Assembly: GCA_038734945.1 (NCBI GenBank) | Contig: JAVYOA010000003.1 | Span: 1-64,000, forward strand | Reading direction: 5' to 3' | DNA: 64,000 nucleotides | From: Fervidicoccaceae archaeon | Lineage (GTDB): Archaea > Thermoproteota > Thermoprotei_A > Sulfolobales > Fervidicoccaceae | In this document: positions 8,922 through 17,402 of the stretch, in pieces | Position numbering within the stretch: the stretch's first letter is position 1 | Layout of the letters: each line of letters begins with the position of its first letter | Position numbers and translations under genes: made by a program | Notes under the pieces: generated by a model | Database searches by the model: none | Seen by the model: the letters and a program-made list of their open reading frames with translations, nothing else | Told to the model about the DNA's origin: nothing

Positions 8922-9641
8922 CTAGAGCCTCTTCAGAAGTGATTCAATCTCATCTATTGTCAGCTTCCTGTATTCCTTCCGCTCCGCTTCTATCACGCCA
9001 ATATCGAAGTTAATTGCCTTGAGCTCCTGGTCGCTGGATTCCTTCAGGACTCTTATTGAAAGAAGTATAGCATCCTCGAGGCTCATGTCCTGCTTGTAGC
9101 TCTTTTCCAGTTTCTCCTCAATTGTAGATTCGCCCCTTCCTATGGATGTAGCGTAGTACCCGAAGTATTGTCCAGCAGGATCAGTCTTGAATAACTGGGG
9201 ACCTGAGGAGTCAACACCTCCTATGAGCAATGAAACACCGAACGGCCTAACTCCTCCGTGCTGTGTGTATGCTTGCTTTAGGTCGCTTATCTGCTTGGTA
9301 AGATACTCTATTGGAATTGGCTCTCCATATGTCAGTCTGTGCCCCACCGCTAGTTGCCTCGCATACTCTATAAGTATTCTTCCATCTCCTCCAAAGCCAG
9401 CGAATGATACACCTATATGAGAATCTATAGTGCTTACCTTCTCAATACTTGCAACATCTACTAGTGACTTGGTAATAGCCTTCTCTGCAGCTAGTACTAC
9501 GCCCTGTTTTACTCTTATTCCTACTGTGCTCCATCCCTGTTTTACAGCTTCAAACGCATACTGAACTTGATAGAGCCTTCCATCTGGTGAAAACACGGTT
9601 AATGCTCTGTCATATCCCATCATAGCAGGGGAGAATGCCAT
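8922..9641 (-). CDS. psmA: Proteasome subunit alpha
   Basis: Outer-ring subunit of the archaeal 20S proteasome, 239 residues. The typical N-terminal gate and helix are present: GYDRALTVFSPDGRLYQVQYAFEAVKQG, followed by AAEKAITKSLVDVASIEKV and GVRPFGVSLLIGGVD. There is no catalytic N-terminal threonine, as expected of an alpha subunit. The segment usually reading SGLVADARVL is AGFGGDGRILIEYAR here. A GGTGG site seven bases upstream supports ATG 9641. A TATA-like CTTAAAAAG lies about 35 bases upstream. No beta subunit gene is in the window. Confidence 0.96.
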   Translation of the reverse strand: MAFSPAMMGYDRALTVFSPDGRLYQVQYAFEAVKQGWSTVGIRVKQGVVLAAEKAITKSLVDVASIEKVSTIDSHIGVSFAGFGGDGRILIEYARQLAVGHRLTYGEPIPIEYLTKQISDLKQAYTQHGGVRPFGVSLLIGGVDSSGPQLFKTDPAGQYFGYYATSIGRGESTIEEKLEKSYKQDMSLEDAILLSIRVLKESSDQELKAINFDIGVIEAERKEYRKLTIDEIESLLKRL

Positions 9642-9903
9642 GGATCTTCCACCTTCTATTTTTCCCTTTTCTTTTTAAGTTGAAAGCTATTAATAGTTTC
9701 GCTCGTGCTTTTTTCAATATAGGCGAAAAATTTCATGTACTGCCTGGAATTCCATTTGCTATTAATACAGAAAAAATGTTATTCCTTTGCTCTTTTATGA
9801 GCAAGCAGTCTTTCTATTCCTTAAATATTAGGAATCCACTTTTATCCAATTTATCTCTTTGAGAATTCGAGAAAACTAATTGAGAATCAGGTCAGGTCGT
9901 CGC

Positions 9904-9956
9904 GAGGCATTCATCGGCGGACGTTCTCCGCCTAATTCCCATTTTGGGACGGCCTC
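9904..9956 (-). ncRNA. Candidate structured RNA (three-way junction)
   Basis: A GC-rich island in a 380-base AT-rich gap. It has a closing stem GAGGC (9904-9908) with GCCTC (9952-9956), and inside it two hairpins: GGCGGA/TCCGCC (9916-9921, 9927-9932) and TCCC/GGGA (9937-9940, 9946-9949). On the minus strand a TATA-like TAAATAAA at 9975-9982 lies about 24 bases before the closing stem, which favours that strand. A box-C-like ATGATGA and CTGA strings also occur on the minus strand, but the spacing is too long for an ordinary C/D sRNA. Family unknown. The rest of 9642-10021 holds only promoter-like sequence. Confidence 0.4.
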
Positions 9957-9998
9957 ATCATTCCCTTATCATGATTTATTTAGCAAAAGAATATAAGT

Positions 9999-10013
9999 GT
10001 TGACCGCATCAAC
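9999..10013 (-). terminator. Possible hairpin terminator after the XPB gene
   Basis: Inverted repeat GTTGA/TCAAC around a five-base loop, beginning nine bases past the helicase stop. It is followed on the minus strand by T-rich ACTTATATTCTTTT. The stem is short, so this is tentative. Confidence 0.3.
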
Positions 10014-10021
10014 CGTTCTAT

Positions 10022-11704
10022 TTATTTTCTCTTCTGAATGTCCCCATTATTGGAGCTTCCTGTTCCGAAGAAGTCCAGGCTGAGTTTCTTTCGCTTCTTC
10101 ATCTGAGCTTCCTCTGCTGTTCCCGTGGTAACTATTTCGTAGAGCTTTGCAATTTTTCCAGGACTTGGCCTGAGAAGCCTACCGAGCCTCTGAACGAATT
10201 GCCTCCTGCTTCCAGTCCCAGCCACAATAATCCCAACGTTCACATCAGGAATGTCTAAGCCCTCATCACCAACGGTTGTGAGGACAAGCACACCCTTTTC
10301 TGATGCCTTGAACTCCTCCAGGATTTTTCTTCTTTGTTTGGGATCAGTCTCGCCAGTGAGAACACCTGCCCCAAGGAGCTTTCCTAGCTCCTCAGCCTGA
10401 TCAACGTATTGCGTGAAGACTAGAATCTTAGATCCTGCTTCCAGCTCCTTCTTAACTAAGTTCATAACAGTCTTTTCCTTTTCCTTTGCCTTTTGATAGA
10501 TTTGTAGCATCTCATTATGAATTTTCAGAGCTCTAGCCATCAGAGGATTGCCCTTCTGAGCCCTCGCCAGAACTTCCTTGAATGGAATTCCCTTTGTTAT
10601 ATTCTTATATGACTCCTTGAGCCTCTCATATCTTGCTCTTTCCTCATCAGTCAATCTCACTTTGATAATGAAGGTCTCGTATGGAGCTAAATACCCTTTG
10701 TCTACCATTTCCTGGGGGGTTTTGTAATAAACGATCCCTCCCATAAGTGGGAAGAGATCGACGTGCCTACCATCCTCTCTTATGACTGTTGCACTCAAAC
10801 CCATTCTCACAGGGGAATACATTCCCAGAGCTATTTCTCTGAACTTATCTGCCGGAAGATGGTGAACTTCATCTACTATGAGAAAGCTGTAGCGGAAGGA
10901 TAGTTGATCTATATATCTGAAGGCTGTCTGATATGTGGATACCGTTATGGGAGCTAGCCTTTTTTCTTCGCTATAGAATGGAGCTATCATGCTGCTGGGT
11001 ATATTCGTATACTTCATAATCATTTCGATCCATTGATTCAACTGCTCTTTAGTATAAGTTATTATGAGGGTCCTCTCTCTGGCTTTCGCTATAGCCGCTA
11101 TCCCTATGATAGTCTTGCCTGAACCTGTCGGCAATGCAACGATTCCCCTTTTTCCATTTTCCAACCACTTTGAAATTGCTTCAATTTGATAGTCTCTCAG
11201 CTCAGCTCTAAGCTCTACTTCAAAATTGAGTGGGATGCTTTTCATTATACTCGTTCTATCGTCTATCTTTACTCCCTTGGAATTCAGCGTCTCCAGCAGC
11301 TCGAAATATTTTCCAGGAGGAATGATGTATGCCTTAAGATCCCTATCATATGTGATGAACCCTGAGAGGTTACCCAGAATCCCCTTGAGAAAGAAGTTCG
11401 ATCTCAGTAGAATACGATTCCCACTTAGAAGAAGGTATGCGCTCATTACCTGCTGTTCTTTCGATTCAGCATCCGTTGCGTTTGAGAGTATCTTCCCACT
11501 CTTCTCGAGCTCTTCTAGTCTGTTCTTCACATAGTCCTCGCTTAACCCATTTTTCCTTGCTTTCTCCATATTTACAAAGAAAATTTTCGAGCCATCTGAA
11601 CTTGTTCCTCCATAATCACTGAACTTGAGAAGTTCTCTGAATACCTCTTCGCTCAGCCAACCTTTTATGAGGATCCTTCGCCGAGCATCAGTCAGCCCAG
11701 CCAT
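10022..11704 (-). CDS. xpb: XPB-type superfamily 2 DNA helicase
   Basis: About 560 residues, the archaeal homologue of eukaryotic XPB (TFIIH, nucleotide excision repair and promoter opening). An N-terminal damage-recognition-like region comes before the helicase core. RDYQIEAISKWL is the Q-like motif, LPTGSGKTIIG is Walker A, DEVHHLPA is motif II, and SATVIRED is motif III. Domain 2 has ILVFTQYVDQAEELGKLLG, LTTVGDEGLDIPDV and RRQFVQRLGRLLRP. ATG 11704 is chosen because GGAGGTG (11712-11718) lies directly upstream; a longer in-frame start at 11761 lies inside the upstream gene. It overlaps the 150-aa gene by 17 bases, implying co-translation. No Bax1 nuclease gene, the usual partner, follows. 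Confidence 0.93.
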   Translation of the reverse strand: MAGLTDARRRILIKGWLSEEVFRELLKFSDYGGTSSDGSKIFFVNMEKARKNGLSEDYVKNRLEELEKSGKILSNATDAESKEQQVMSAYLLLSGNRILLRSNFFLKGILGNLSGFITYDRDLKAYIIPPGKYFELLETLNSKGVKIDDRTSIMKSIPLNFEVELRAELRDYQIEAISKWLENGKRGIVALPTGSGKTIIGIAAIAKARERTLIITYTKEQLNQWIEMIMKYTNIPSSMIAPFYSEEKRLAPITVSTYQTAFRYIDQLSFRYSFLIVDEVHHLPADKFREIALGMYSPVRMGLSATVIREDGRHVDLFPLMGGIVYYKTPQEMVDKGYLAPYETFIIKVRLTDEERARYERLKESYKNITKGIPFKEVLARAQKGNPLMARALKIHNEMLQIYQKAKEKEKTVMNLVKKELEAGSKILVFTQYVDQAEELGKLLGAGVLTGETDPKQRRKILEEFKASEKGVLVLTTVGDEGLDIPDVNVGIIVAGTGSRRQFVQRLGRLLRPSPGKIAKLYEIVTTGTAEEAQMKKRKKLSLDFFGTGSSNNGDIQKRK

Positions 11705-12140
11705 AATAGCAAAGCACCTCCGGATCTTCAATAGCACTGAGGATCTTAATGGCATCTTCAACAGAGAGGTTTGGGGAAGTGCACTCTACAAGCACTATAT
11801 CCTTCTGTCTGAGGATCCTGCTCTCTCTGCATGCTCCCAGCGCCTCTGTAAGCAATGTCCAATCCTCATCTGCTCTGAATATGTGAAGTTCCTTCCATTC
11901 CTCGGGGATGGAGTCCAGCAATGATGGATCGTACCTTGTAACTACCTTCACTCCTCTTCCAGTTTTCCTATCTATTATTAAGATGATTTCATTCCCTTCT
12001 ATCTCGCAGTCAGTAATTGATTCGAGGACTTCATCTAACCATGGCTTTCCTTCCTGAGTTTCTCTAAGTATATAGTAGAGGCCCTCATTGCGTGGGTTAC
12101 TCTTCATCTTTTTATCATCTGCATTTAGGATCCTCTTCAT
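11688..12140 (-). CDS. Hypothetical protein, 150 aa, upstream of XPB
   Basis: I do not recognise a family. Soluble and acidic, with alternating strands and helices: CEIEGNEIILIIDRKTGRGVKVVTRYDPS, an acidic middle (EEWKELHIFRADEDWTLLTEALGACRES) and a C-terminal CYYGWAD. No metal cluster or nucleotide-binding motif is visible. It is transcribed just ahead of the XPB helicase, its last 17 bases overlapping the helicase start, so a linked role in repair or transcription is plausible. ATG 12140 has only a weak upstream AGGTT; Met12 is an alternative start. Confidence 0.65.
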   Translation of the reverse strand: MKRILNADDKKMKSNPRNEGLYYILRETQEGKPWLDEVLESITDCEIEGNEIILIIDRKTGRGVKVVTRYDPSLLDSIPEEWKELHIFRADEDWTLLTEALGACRESRILRQKDIVLVECTSPNLSVEDAIKILSAIEDPEVLCYYGWAD

Positions 12141-12257
12141 CGGAACCTAATACAATATTTTCAATAGGGCCCTTAATAATTGAATGCTTCTACAGACAAG
12201 GAAAAATAATAAGGTCTATCAGAAAAATTCATTTTCGATAGATGAGGAGGACTAGTC

Positions 12258-13106
12258 TTGGGGACAAACTATGCTGAAATGATGAGAAAGGAAGCTGAGA
12301 TGAAGATAAAGGCCCTCAGAAAAACTGCGGAAATCCCCATAAAGATTGTTGTTCTAAGTGGAAAGGGGGGTGTTGGAAAGAGCGTTACAACAGCAAATCT
12401 AGCTCTTGCTTTTTCAAGGATTGGATATAGAGGAAAAGTATCCATATTGGATGGTGATATACACGGTCCAAGCATCCCGATATATCTTGGCATGGATTCT
12501 CTCCAGTTAGGTGTCGATGGTGAGACAATTATTCCAGCTGAGGGACCTATGGGAGTTAAAGTTGTAAGTGCTAGCTATTTCCTATCAAAGCCGGATCTCC
12601 CAATTATATGGAGAGGCCCCCTCAAGATGAAGTTCATAAGGGATATGCTAGCCTCGGTTGCATGGGGTAATACGGAAATACTGCTCATAGATACTCCACC
12701 TGGAACTGGAGATGAAATTCAGAGCGTGACTGAATATGTCAGCAAAATGAGCGGGGCTGTAGTTGTAACGTCTCCCTCAGATGCCTCAATCAATGTTGTG
12801 AGGAGGGCAGTTACTTTTCTCAGGATAAAGAAGATACCACTTCTTGGGATAGTGGAGAATTTTAGCTATATAAAGTGTCCAAGTGGAGAGGAAAGAAGAA
12901 TAATGGGAGAGGGAGGGAAAAAAGTGGAAGAGCTGCTTGGAGGAAAAATAATAGCAGAAGTTCCCTATGACCCTCTTCTAGCATCCCCATTAACGGATAT
13001 AGGGAATCCATATGAGCTGGAAGACCTTGGTGGAAACAGAGCCGCAGAAGCGTTTCTCCTAGCAGCAGAAAGCATATTGAATCAAGTGAGAGGTGGTCAG
13101 AAATAA
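12258..13106 (+). CDS. Mrp/NBP35 family P-loop ATPase (Fe-S cluster carrier)
   Basis: Member of the Mrp/ApbC/NBP35 group, which bind and transfer [4Fe-4S] clusters in the cytosol; 282 residues. The deviant Walker A SGKGGVGKS is at 34-42, LDGDIHGPSIP carries the switch I aspartate, and LIDTPPGTGDE is Walker B. NFSYIKCPSGEE holds a single Cys where many members have CxxC, so cluster binding by the usual pair is not obvious. The start is TTG 12258 with GAGGAGG about eight bases upstream. A tiny zinc-ribbon ORF overlaps its stop. Confidence 0.9.
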   Translation: MGTNYAEMMRKEAEMKIKALRKTAEIPIKIVVLSGKGGVGKSVTTANLALAFSRIGYRGKVSILDGDIHGPSIPIYLGMDSLQLGVDGETIIPAEGPMGVKVVSASYFLSKPDLPIIWRGPLKMKFIRDMLASVAWGNTEILLIDTPPGTGDEIQSVTEYVSKMSGAVVVTSPSDASINVVRRAVTFLRIKKIPLLGIVENFSYIKCPSGEERRIMGEGGKKVEELLGGKIIAEVPYDPLLASPLTDIGNPYELEDLGGNRAAEAFLLAAESILNQVRGGQK

Positions 13107-13252
13107 CGAAGTGGCAACTCAAATGCAACGAATGCGGTACAGAGTGGTATCTCGAAGTTAGCTTCAATTTGGAAGAAATGGGAAAGATATTTCACTACTG
13201 CAAGACATGCAGAAAGAATACATTTCATTCAGTCATTAGCAGAATAGAGTGA
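13103..13252 (+). CDS. Small zinc-ribbon protein, 49 aa, with apparent AUA start
   Basis: A compact reading frame encoding about 49 residues with two knuckles, CNECG and CKTC, separated by about 20 residues (EVSFNLEE in between). This is a plausible zinc ribbon. The frame has no ATG, GTG or TTG before the first CxxC. GAGGTGG (about 13089-13095) is placed correctly for translation from ATA at 13103, which overlaps the TAA stop of the Mrp gene in the sequence AATAACG. Tight coupling to the Fe-S ATPase is therefore likely. The start codon is an inference; the coding potential rests on the cysteine pattern. Function unknown. Confidence 0.55.
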   Translation: MTKWQLKCNECGTEWYLEVSFNLEEMGKIFHYCKTCRKNTFHSVISRIE

Positions 13253-13257
13253 ACCAA

Positions 13258-14625
13258 TTAATCCAGCCAGTCACCAGTCTCTATTTTTCTTGGAAGATAT
13301 TCCTCAGCAAGAAACTTTAGCCCTTTGCTTGCCATTGCCTCGATCTCGAGCTTGCTATGAGTAAGGAAGAACAGCCCTATTTCCTTGATCCATTTGGGAT
13401 CTTGGAACCACTGATAGCCTGGTGATCTCTTTACACTTTTCTTTCCACTTCTTGATGTTTTCAGCTGCTCACCAGCGAATGCTCGGTATACCTTGTCTCC
13501 AACTAGCTCCACTGCTCTCTCTAGATCCTGCTCTTTAGCTCTAATTATGAAGTTCTTCCTCTCCTCTGCTGTCATAAATGGCTCCTTATTCAGCTTTCCC
13601 TTATATCCGAGCTCCTTCAAGGCTTTCAAAAACCTTTCCTTTTTCTCCTTCCTCATCTTCTCTGGGTTTCCCATTTTAGACTCCTCTGGGGTTAGATAGA
13701 TTTCGGCAAGTGGCACATCATCTCCGAAGACATCGCTCATTGTTACCCCAAGAAATCTGGCCTTTGGTGTAGCCAGTCTCTCACTTTCATAGCTTAGAGT
13801 TATTGAGCCTATTTTGAAGACGCTATATATGTAGAATCCATAAGGATCAGAGTCAGCCAGAATGTATACAGGAAGCTTCAGTTCCTCGTTTAGTCTCCTC
13901 ACAAACCTTCTGGTTGCTCTGTCAGGCTGCCCCGCGCTAGTAACTAGAATTACCTTGTTCTTTTTCCAGAAACCATATCTGTGAAGCTGCTGAAACACTG
14001 CATCCTTCTCCACTACCAGAACATATTCCGCATTTAAATCAACAAAATCAATTAGATCAGGTGTCGATTCTATGGCATATGCACCGTGCCCCATCTTGCT
14101 AAGATCGATTGTATCGTTACCGCTCCTGAGTCTCATGTCTCCTACAACTTTTCCCTTTTCCTTGCTCAGAATAAGCATCTCTTCTCTGAGCTTGTTAGTA
14201 AGCACCTCTACGTCTCTCAGAACTGCATCGCTTTCTTTTTGCTCTTCCCAAGTATTCTTGAACTTATCTCTAGGGGAAACGTATGGAAGGGTGTGTTTCC
14301 CCCTATAATAGAGATCTCTTATTGTGGGGTACTCGTTGTTCTTGAGAGATTCGTAGATTATCTTGGCCATCAGAACGGTCTGCATGAAAGTTCTGGCCTC
14401 TGACTCATCAAAAAGTCTTCTGACTAGCTTCTGGTTCCCGAGAAGCAAGAGTTTTCTTCTCGCATCATAAATTGTATTTGAGAGGGTTCTCTTCTTTATT
14501 ACAAGTGAGGGTTCCTCGCCTCTCTTGATTTGCTCAACGAGCTTTGCGAATATTTCCCTTATGACCTTCATTGATTCCTGTCTAGCCCTTAAGTCCGCCT
14601 TGTCTTGAAAGGCTTCATTGGTCAT
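13258..14625 (-). CDS. top6A: DNA topoisomerase VI subunit A
   Basis: Spo11-like cleavage subunit of the type IIB topoisomerase that relaxes and decatenates DNA; 455 residues, somewhat longer than usual. The catalytic tyrosine lies in TIRDLYYRGKH. The Toprim domain is marked by VLVVEKDAVFQQL (Glu) and YILADSDPYGFYIYS (DxD magnesium site). The lysine/arginine-rich linker KTSRSGKKSVKRSPGYQWFQ near residue 385 is notable and may account for the extra length. ATG 14625 follows GGAGGTGATG. It lies immediately downstream of top6B (18-base gap), so the two subunits are co-expressed, and is convergent with the zinc-ribbon ORF. Confidence 0.96.
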   Translation of the reverse strand: MTNEAFQDKADLRARQESMKVIREIFAKLVEQIKRGEEPSLVIKKRTLSNTIYDARRKLLLLGNQKLVRRLFDESEARTFMQTVLMAKIIYESLKNNEYPTIRDLYYRGKHTLPYVSPRDKFKNTWEEQKESDAVLRDVEVLTNKLREEMLILSKEKGKVVGDMRLRSGNDTIDLSKMGHGAYAIESTPDLIDFVDLNAEYVLVVEKDAVFQQLHRYGFWKKNKVILVTSAGQPDRATRRFVRRLNEELKLPVYILADSDPYGFYIYSVFKIGSITLSYESERLATPKARFLGVTMSDVFGDDVPLAEIYLTPEESKMGNPEKMRKEKKERFLKALKELGYKGKLNKEPFMTAEERKNFIIRAKEQDLERAVELVGDKVYRAFAGEQLKTSRSGKKSVKRSPGYQWFQDPKWIKEIGLFFLTHSKLEIEAMASKGLKFLAEEYLPRKIETGDWLD

Positions 14626-14643
14626 GCCACATCACCTCCATCT

Positions 14644-16392
14644 CTATTCTTCCTCATTCTCTCCACCATCTTCAGAGGGATCTGATACTTCAGCAGCAGA
14701 TTCCTTCTCGGCTGAAAGCTGAACTATGTGAGGTTCTGAATCGGTCTGCTCTATCTGAATCCTGATCTTCTTCTTTGCCATCTCTATGAGAGTGCTCTCG
14801 ATTTCCTTTGCTAGAGATGAATAGTTCTTCTCTTCATTGGAAGCGAGGTAGGCGAGGTTCTGAGCGATTTCCGGAATATACTTCATGAAAATTCTTAACT
14901 TCTCCTGCGCTTCCTGTCTCTTCCTCTTCTTCGTTAAATAGACCCTGAGCCTCCTCGCTACTTCCTGTACTGCTGCCTCAATTTCCTTTCGTAGCTCTTC
15001 AACCGGTGCTATGCTCTCTTTTCCCACTCCTTTGTATGGCACCTTAGTTGAAGCTATGTGGACCAGAACTGCCACAACGTCATTTTGCTCTAGCTTGTAT
15101 GTTGTTCTCCAGCTGAATTCGTCTGAGTTAACAATGCTCCATATGACATCGGCCTTTTCGTCGAATAGAAGTGGGATCTTATTGGAATACCTGAGAAGAG
15201 CTATATAGGGTCCCTGCTGTCCCTTCAGAGAATCTTTAGCTATCTCATCGAGATTCTCAACTAGCTTTCCTCCATAGGCAATTCCCGCCTCCACTATGAA
15301 AGGATGACCGCCATAGGACTTTGGCTTTCTTGTGACTGCATCGACGAACTCTGCCTGCAGCACTTCCTTCAATCCTATCTTTATGAGATCCTCTCCTATT
15401 GGTGAGAGAGATTCCGCTGATGGAGCGATGAACTTCGTTTCTCTGATGGCTTTATATAGGTTCTCCAGCTCAGCATCTGTCAGAGAAGAAGCTCTCTTGT
15501 TTGGAGGTATTCCGGCCTTTTCCAAGATTTCCTCTGCTTTCTTTTCTCCAACTCGCTGAAAGCTCTTCATAAGGAACTCCTTCATTGTTGCTGATGGTCT
15601 CTCTGAGATCATCATTTTCAGCATCTCCAAGTCAACTCCTATCGGATGGGGCTTGGTTTCTTTTGGTGGAGATGGGAGCTTGGTTGTAACCCTTCTGTAG
15701 ACATTTATCTCGAATTCCTTCTCATTTCCTTCTAGTTTTGGAGATATGAAGACTATGTCTGCGTAGGGAGCTATAATTGCAGTCCTCTTCAGGTAAACGG
15801 AAATATAGTCCCTCGTTCTCTTGCTCCATTCTCCCTCCAGAGTTAGACGAACAATTGTACCATGCCAATCGGAAGACTTGGGCCATTCACCTTCTTCTAG
15901 CACTAGTGGCTCATTCTTATCCATTCTTATCATTATCTTATAGTAATAGATCTTTTTGGAGTGGGCTGTACTGCTGTAAATTTCAAACGGTTTTCCCGTG
16001 TTCTGCTGCCCATACAATATTGCCATTTTTGCACCTAATCCATACATCCCTCTTGTCTGCCTGAGCTTATACTTCGATGAGAACAGAACTCTACCAAAGG
16101 CATCTGGTATAACTGTGCTTGGTATTCCTATACCGTTATCCTCTACGGTGATTGTATAATAGCTGGGGTTGTTTGGATCCTCCCTTGAGATCCTCAAAAC
16201 AATTCTTGGGAGAATTCCGTGAACTTCTGTTGCATCCAAGCTGTTCTCAAAGAACTCTCTGACTGCTTGGTACATTGCTCTCGAAGCACTGGTAAATCCT
16301 GCTATTTCCTTGTTCCTGTAAAAGAATTCAGCAGGGCTCATTTGTCTGAATGATTCAGCCGACATCTCGCCCATCGCCATCGCTTCCAGCAA
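14644..16392 (-). CDS. top6B: DNA topoisomerase VI subunit B
   Basis: GHKL-ATPase subunit of topoisomerase VI, 582 residues. The N-box is EFFENSLDATE, followed by DNGIGIP and RGMYGLGAKMAILYGQ, which close over ATP. An H2TH-like segment and transducer domain follow, with the switch-lysine region ALLRYSNKIPLLFD. The acidic tail (DPSEDGGENEEE) is unstructured. The first codon is TTG 16392; ATG 16380 or 16374 are also possible because the conserved part begins only at MSAESFRQMSPAEFFYRN. Transcribed before top6A. Confidence 0.96.
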   Translation of the reverse strand: MLEAMAMGEMSAESFRQMSPAEFFYRNKEIAGFTSASRAMYQAVREFFENSLDATEVHGILPRIVLRISREDPNNPSYYTITVEDNGIGIPSTVIPDAFGRVLFSSKYKLRQTRGMYGLGAKMAILYGQQNTGKPFEIYSSTAHSKKIYYYKIMIRMDKNEPLVLEEGEWPKSSDWHGTIVRLTLEGEWSKRTRDYISVYLKRTAIIAPYADIVFISPKLEGNEKEFEINVYRRVTTKLPSPPKETKPHPIGVDLEMLKMMISERPSATMKEFLMKSFQRVGEKKAEEILEKAGIPPNKRASSLTDAELENLYKAIRETKFIAPSAESLSPIGEDLIKIGLKEVLQAEFVDAVTRKPKSYGGHPFIVEAGIAYGGKLVENLDEIAKDSLKGQQGPYIALLRYSNKIPLLFDEKADVIWSIVNSDEFSWRTTYKLEQNDVVAVLVHIASTKVPYKGVGKESIAPVEELRKEIEAAVQEVARRLRVYLTKKRKRQEAQEKLRIFMKYIPEIAQNLAYLASNEEKNYSSLAKEIESTLIEMAKKKIRIQIEQTDSEPHIVQLSAEKESAAEVSDPSEDGGENEEE

Positions 16393-16454
16393 TTAGAACT
16401 ACATTCTCAATTAATTCTCTCAAAGGTTATTATGAGACATTGAGGTTATAACCT

Positions 16455-17402
16455 CTAGTACAGCACTGAGACGATTATCGGCAATGTTATTGTAGCATCG
16501 CCATAAACAACTATGTGCTTTGCCTCCTTCTTCAGCTTTCCCCACGATATTGCCTCTCTTGTTTGTGCTCCGCTCAAGCTGCCATCATACTCAAAAGCAG
16601 TAGTGAGGTAAACAGCATAGTCTAGACCTCCCTTGAACTGATTCCACCAAATGACGTGGTGTTTGCTTATTCCTCCCCCGATAGATAAGGCAAGGCTTTT
16701 TTCATTAACAGATTCAAATACTAGATCCTCGATCAGTTTTTGATCGAGGGAGAAATCAAGCTCCACGTTGTTCAGCCTACCATATATTAGTGCGTTGGTT
16801 CCAAAGCTACCGTCATAAAATCCGGGAACAATTATCGGAACTTTTCTCTCATATGCAGCTCTAAGTATCGAATTGGGATCATCTATCCTCTTGCCAGCAG
16901 AATAAAGAAGCTCATTTGGAGATATTTTTTTCCCCTTGAACTCCTCCATAATTGTTTTTACGAATGATTCGATCACTGGTCCATAGCTCTCCATGGGAAT
17001 GAGAATGTTTCCTAGTCTATGAATTTCTAGGTCACGAAGCATTAAATCATCTAGTTCAAACCTTCCCCTGAAGTAACCAGGTCCAAGGGATTTAGCTATA
17101 TCATGATCTAGTGTTCCAGTCGTAGTTACTATTATATTGAAATGCCCGTCTCTGATCAGCTTCGCTATTAAACCTCTGAGACCAGTTGATACGATGTTTC
17201 CCGTAAAGGAAAGGAATCTCAATTTGCTCTCTCTTACCCCTTCTTTTAGTATCTCTGCTGCCTCTGATAGATGCCCAGCTGTGAAGCCATGAACCATTGA
17301 ATAGTATCTTAGGAGCTCCTTGCAGCTCCTTAGAACTTCGATGCTGGGGGGATCATCGATGATCTTTTCCCTGATCACGTCTTGTCTTCTCATTCTCTTC
17401 AT
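16455..17402 (-). CDS. dys: Deoxyhypusine synthase
   Basis: Transfers the aminobutyl group of spermidine to a lysine of aIF5A, the first step of hypusine formation; NAD-dependent, 315 residues. Signature segments are FLSFTGNIVSTGLRG, TTTGTLDHDIA, VPIIVPGFYDGSFGTNALIYG and GGGISKHHVIWWNQFKGGLDYAVYLTT. It ends with SGAQTREAISWGKL, whose SWGK lysine is the enzyme-intermediate residue in characterised homologues. It overlaps the upstream rtcB by four bases (ATGA), so the two are translationally coupled. The aIF5A gene is not in the window. Confidence 0.95.
   Translation of the reverse strand: MKRMRRQDVIREKIIDDPPSIEVLRSCKELLRYYSMVHGFTAGHLSEAAEILKEGVRESKLRFLSFTGNIVSTGLRGLIAKLIRDGHFNIIVTTTGTLDHDIAKSLGPGYFRGRFELDDLMLRDLEIHRLGNILIPMESYGPVIESFVKTIMEEFKGKKISPNELLYSAGKRIDDPNSILRAAYERKVPIIVPGFYDGSFGTNALIYGRLNNVELDFSLDQKLIEDLVFESVNEKSLALSIGGGISKHHVIWWNQFKGGLDYAVYLTTAFEYDGSLSGAQTREAISWGKLKKEAKHIVVYGDATITLPIIVSVLY

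Noticed and set aside
9887-9961. C/D-box sRNA on the minus strand (ATGATGA, CGATGA, CTGA)
   Set aside because: About 38 bases separate the C- and C'-like boxes, filled with hairpins, and no D' box is present; the three-way junction explains the region better.
10022-10900. Intein or frameshift in the XPB or RtcB genes
   Set aside because: All motifs follow in order at usual spacing and both proteins have normal length.
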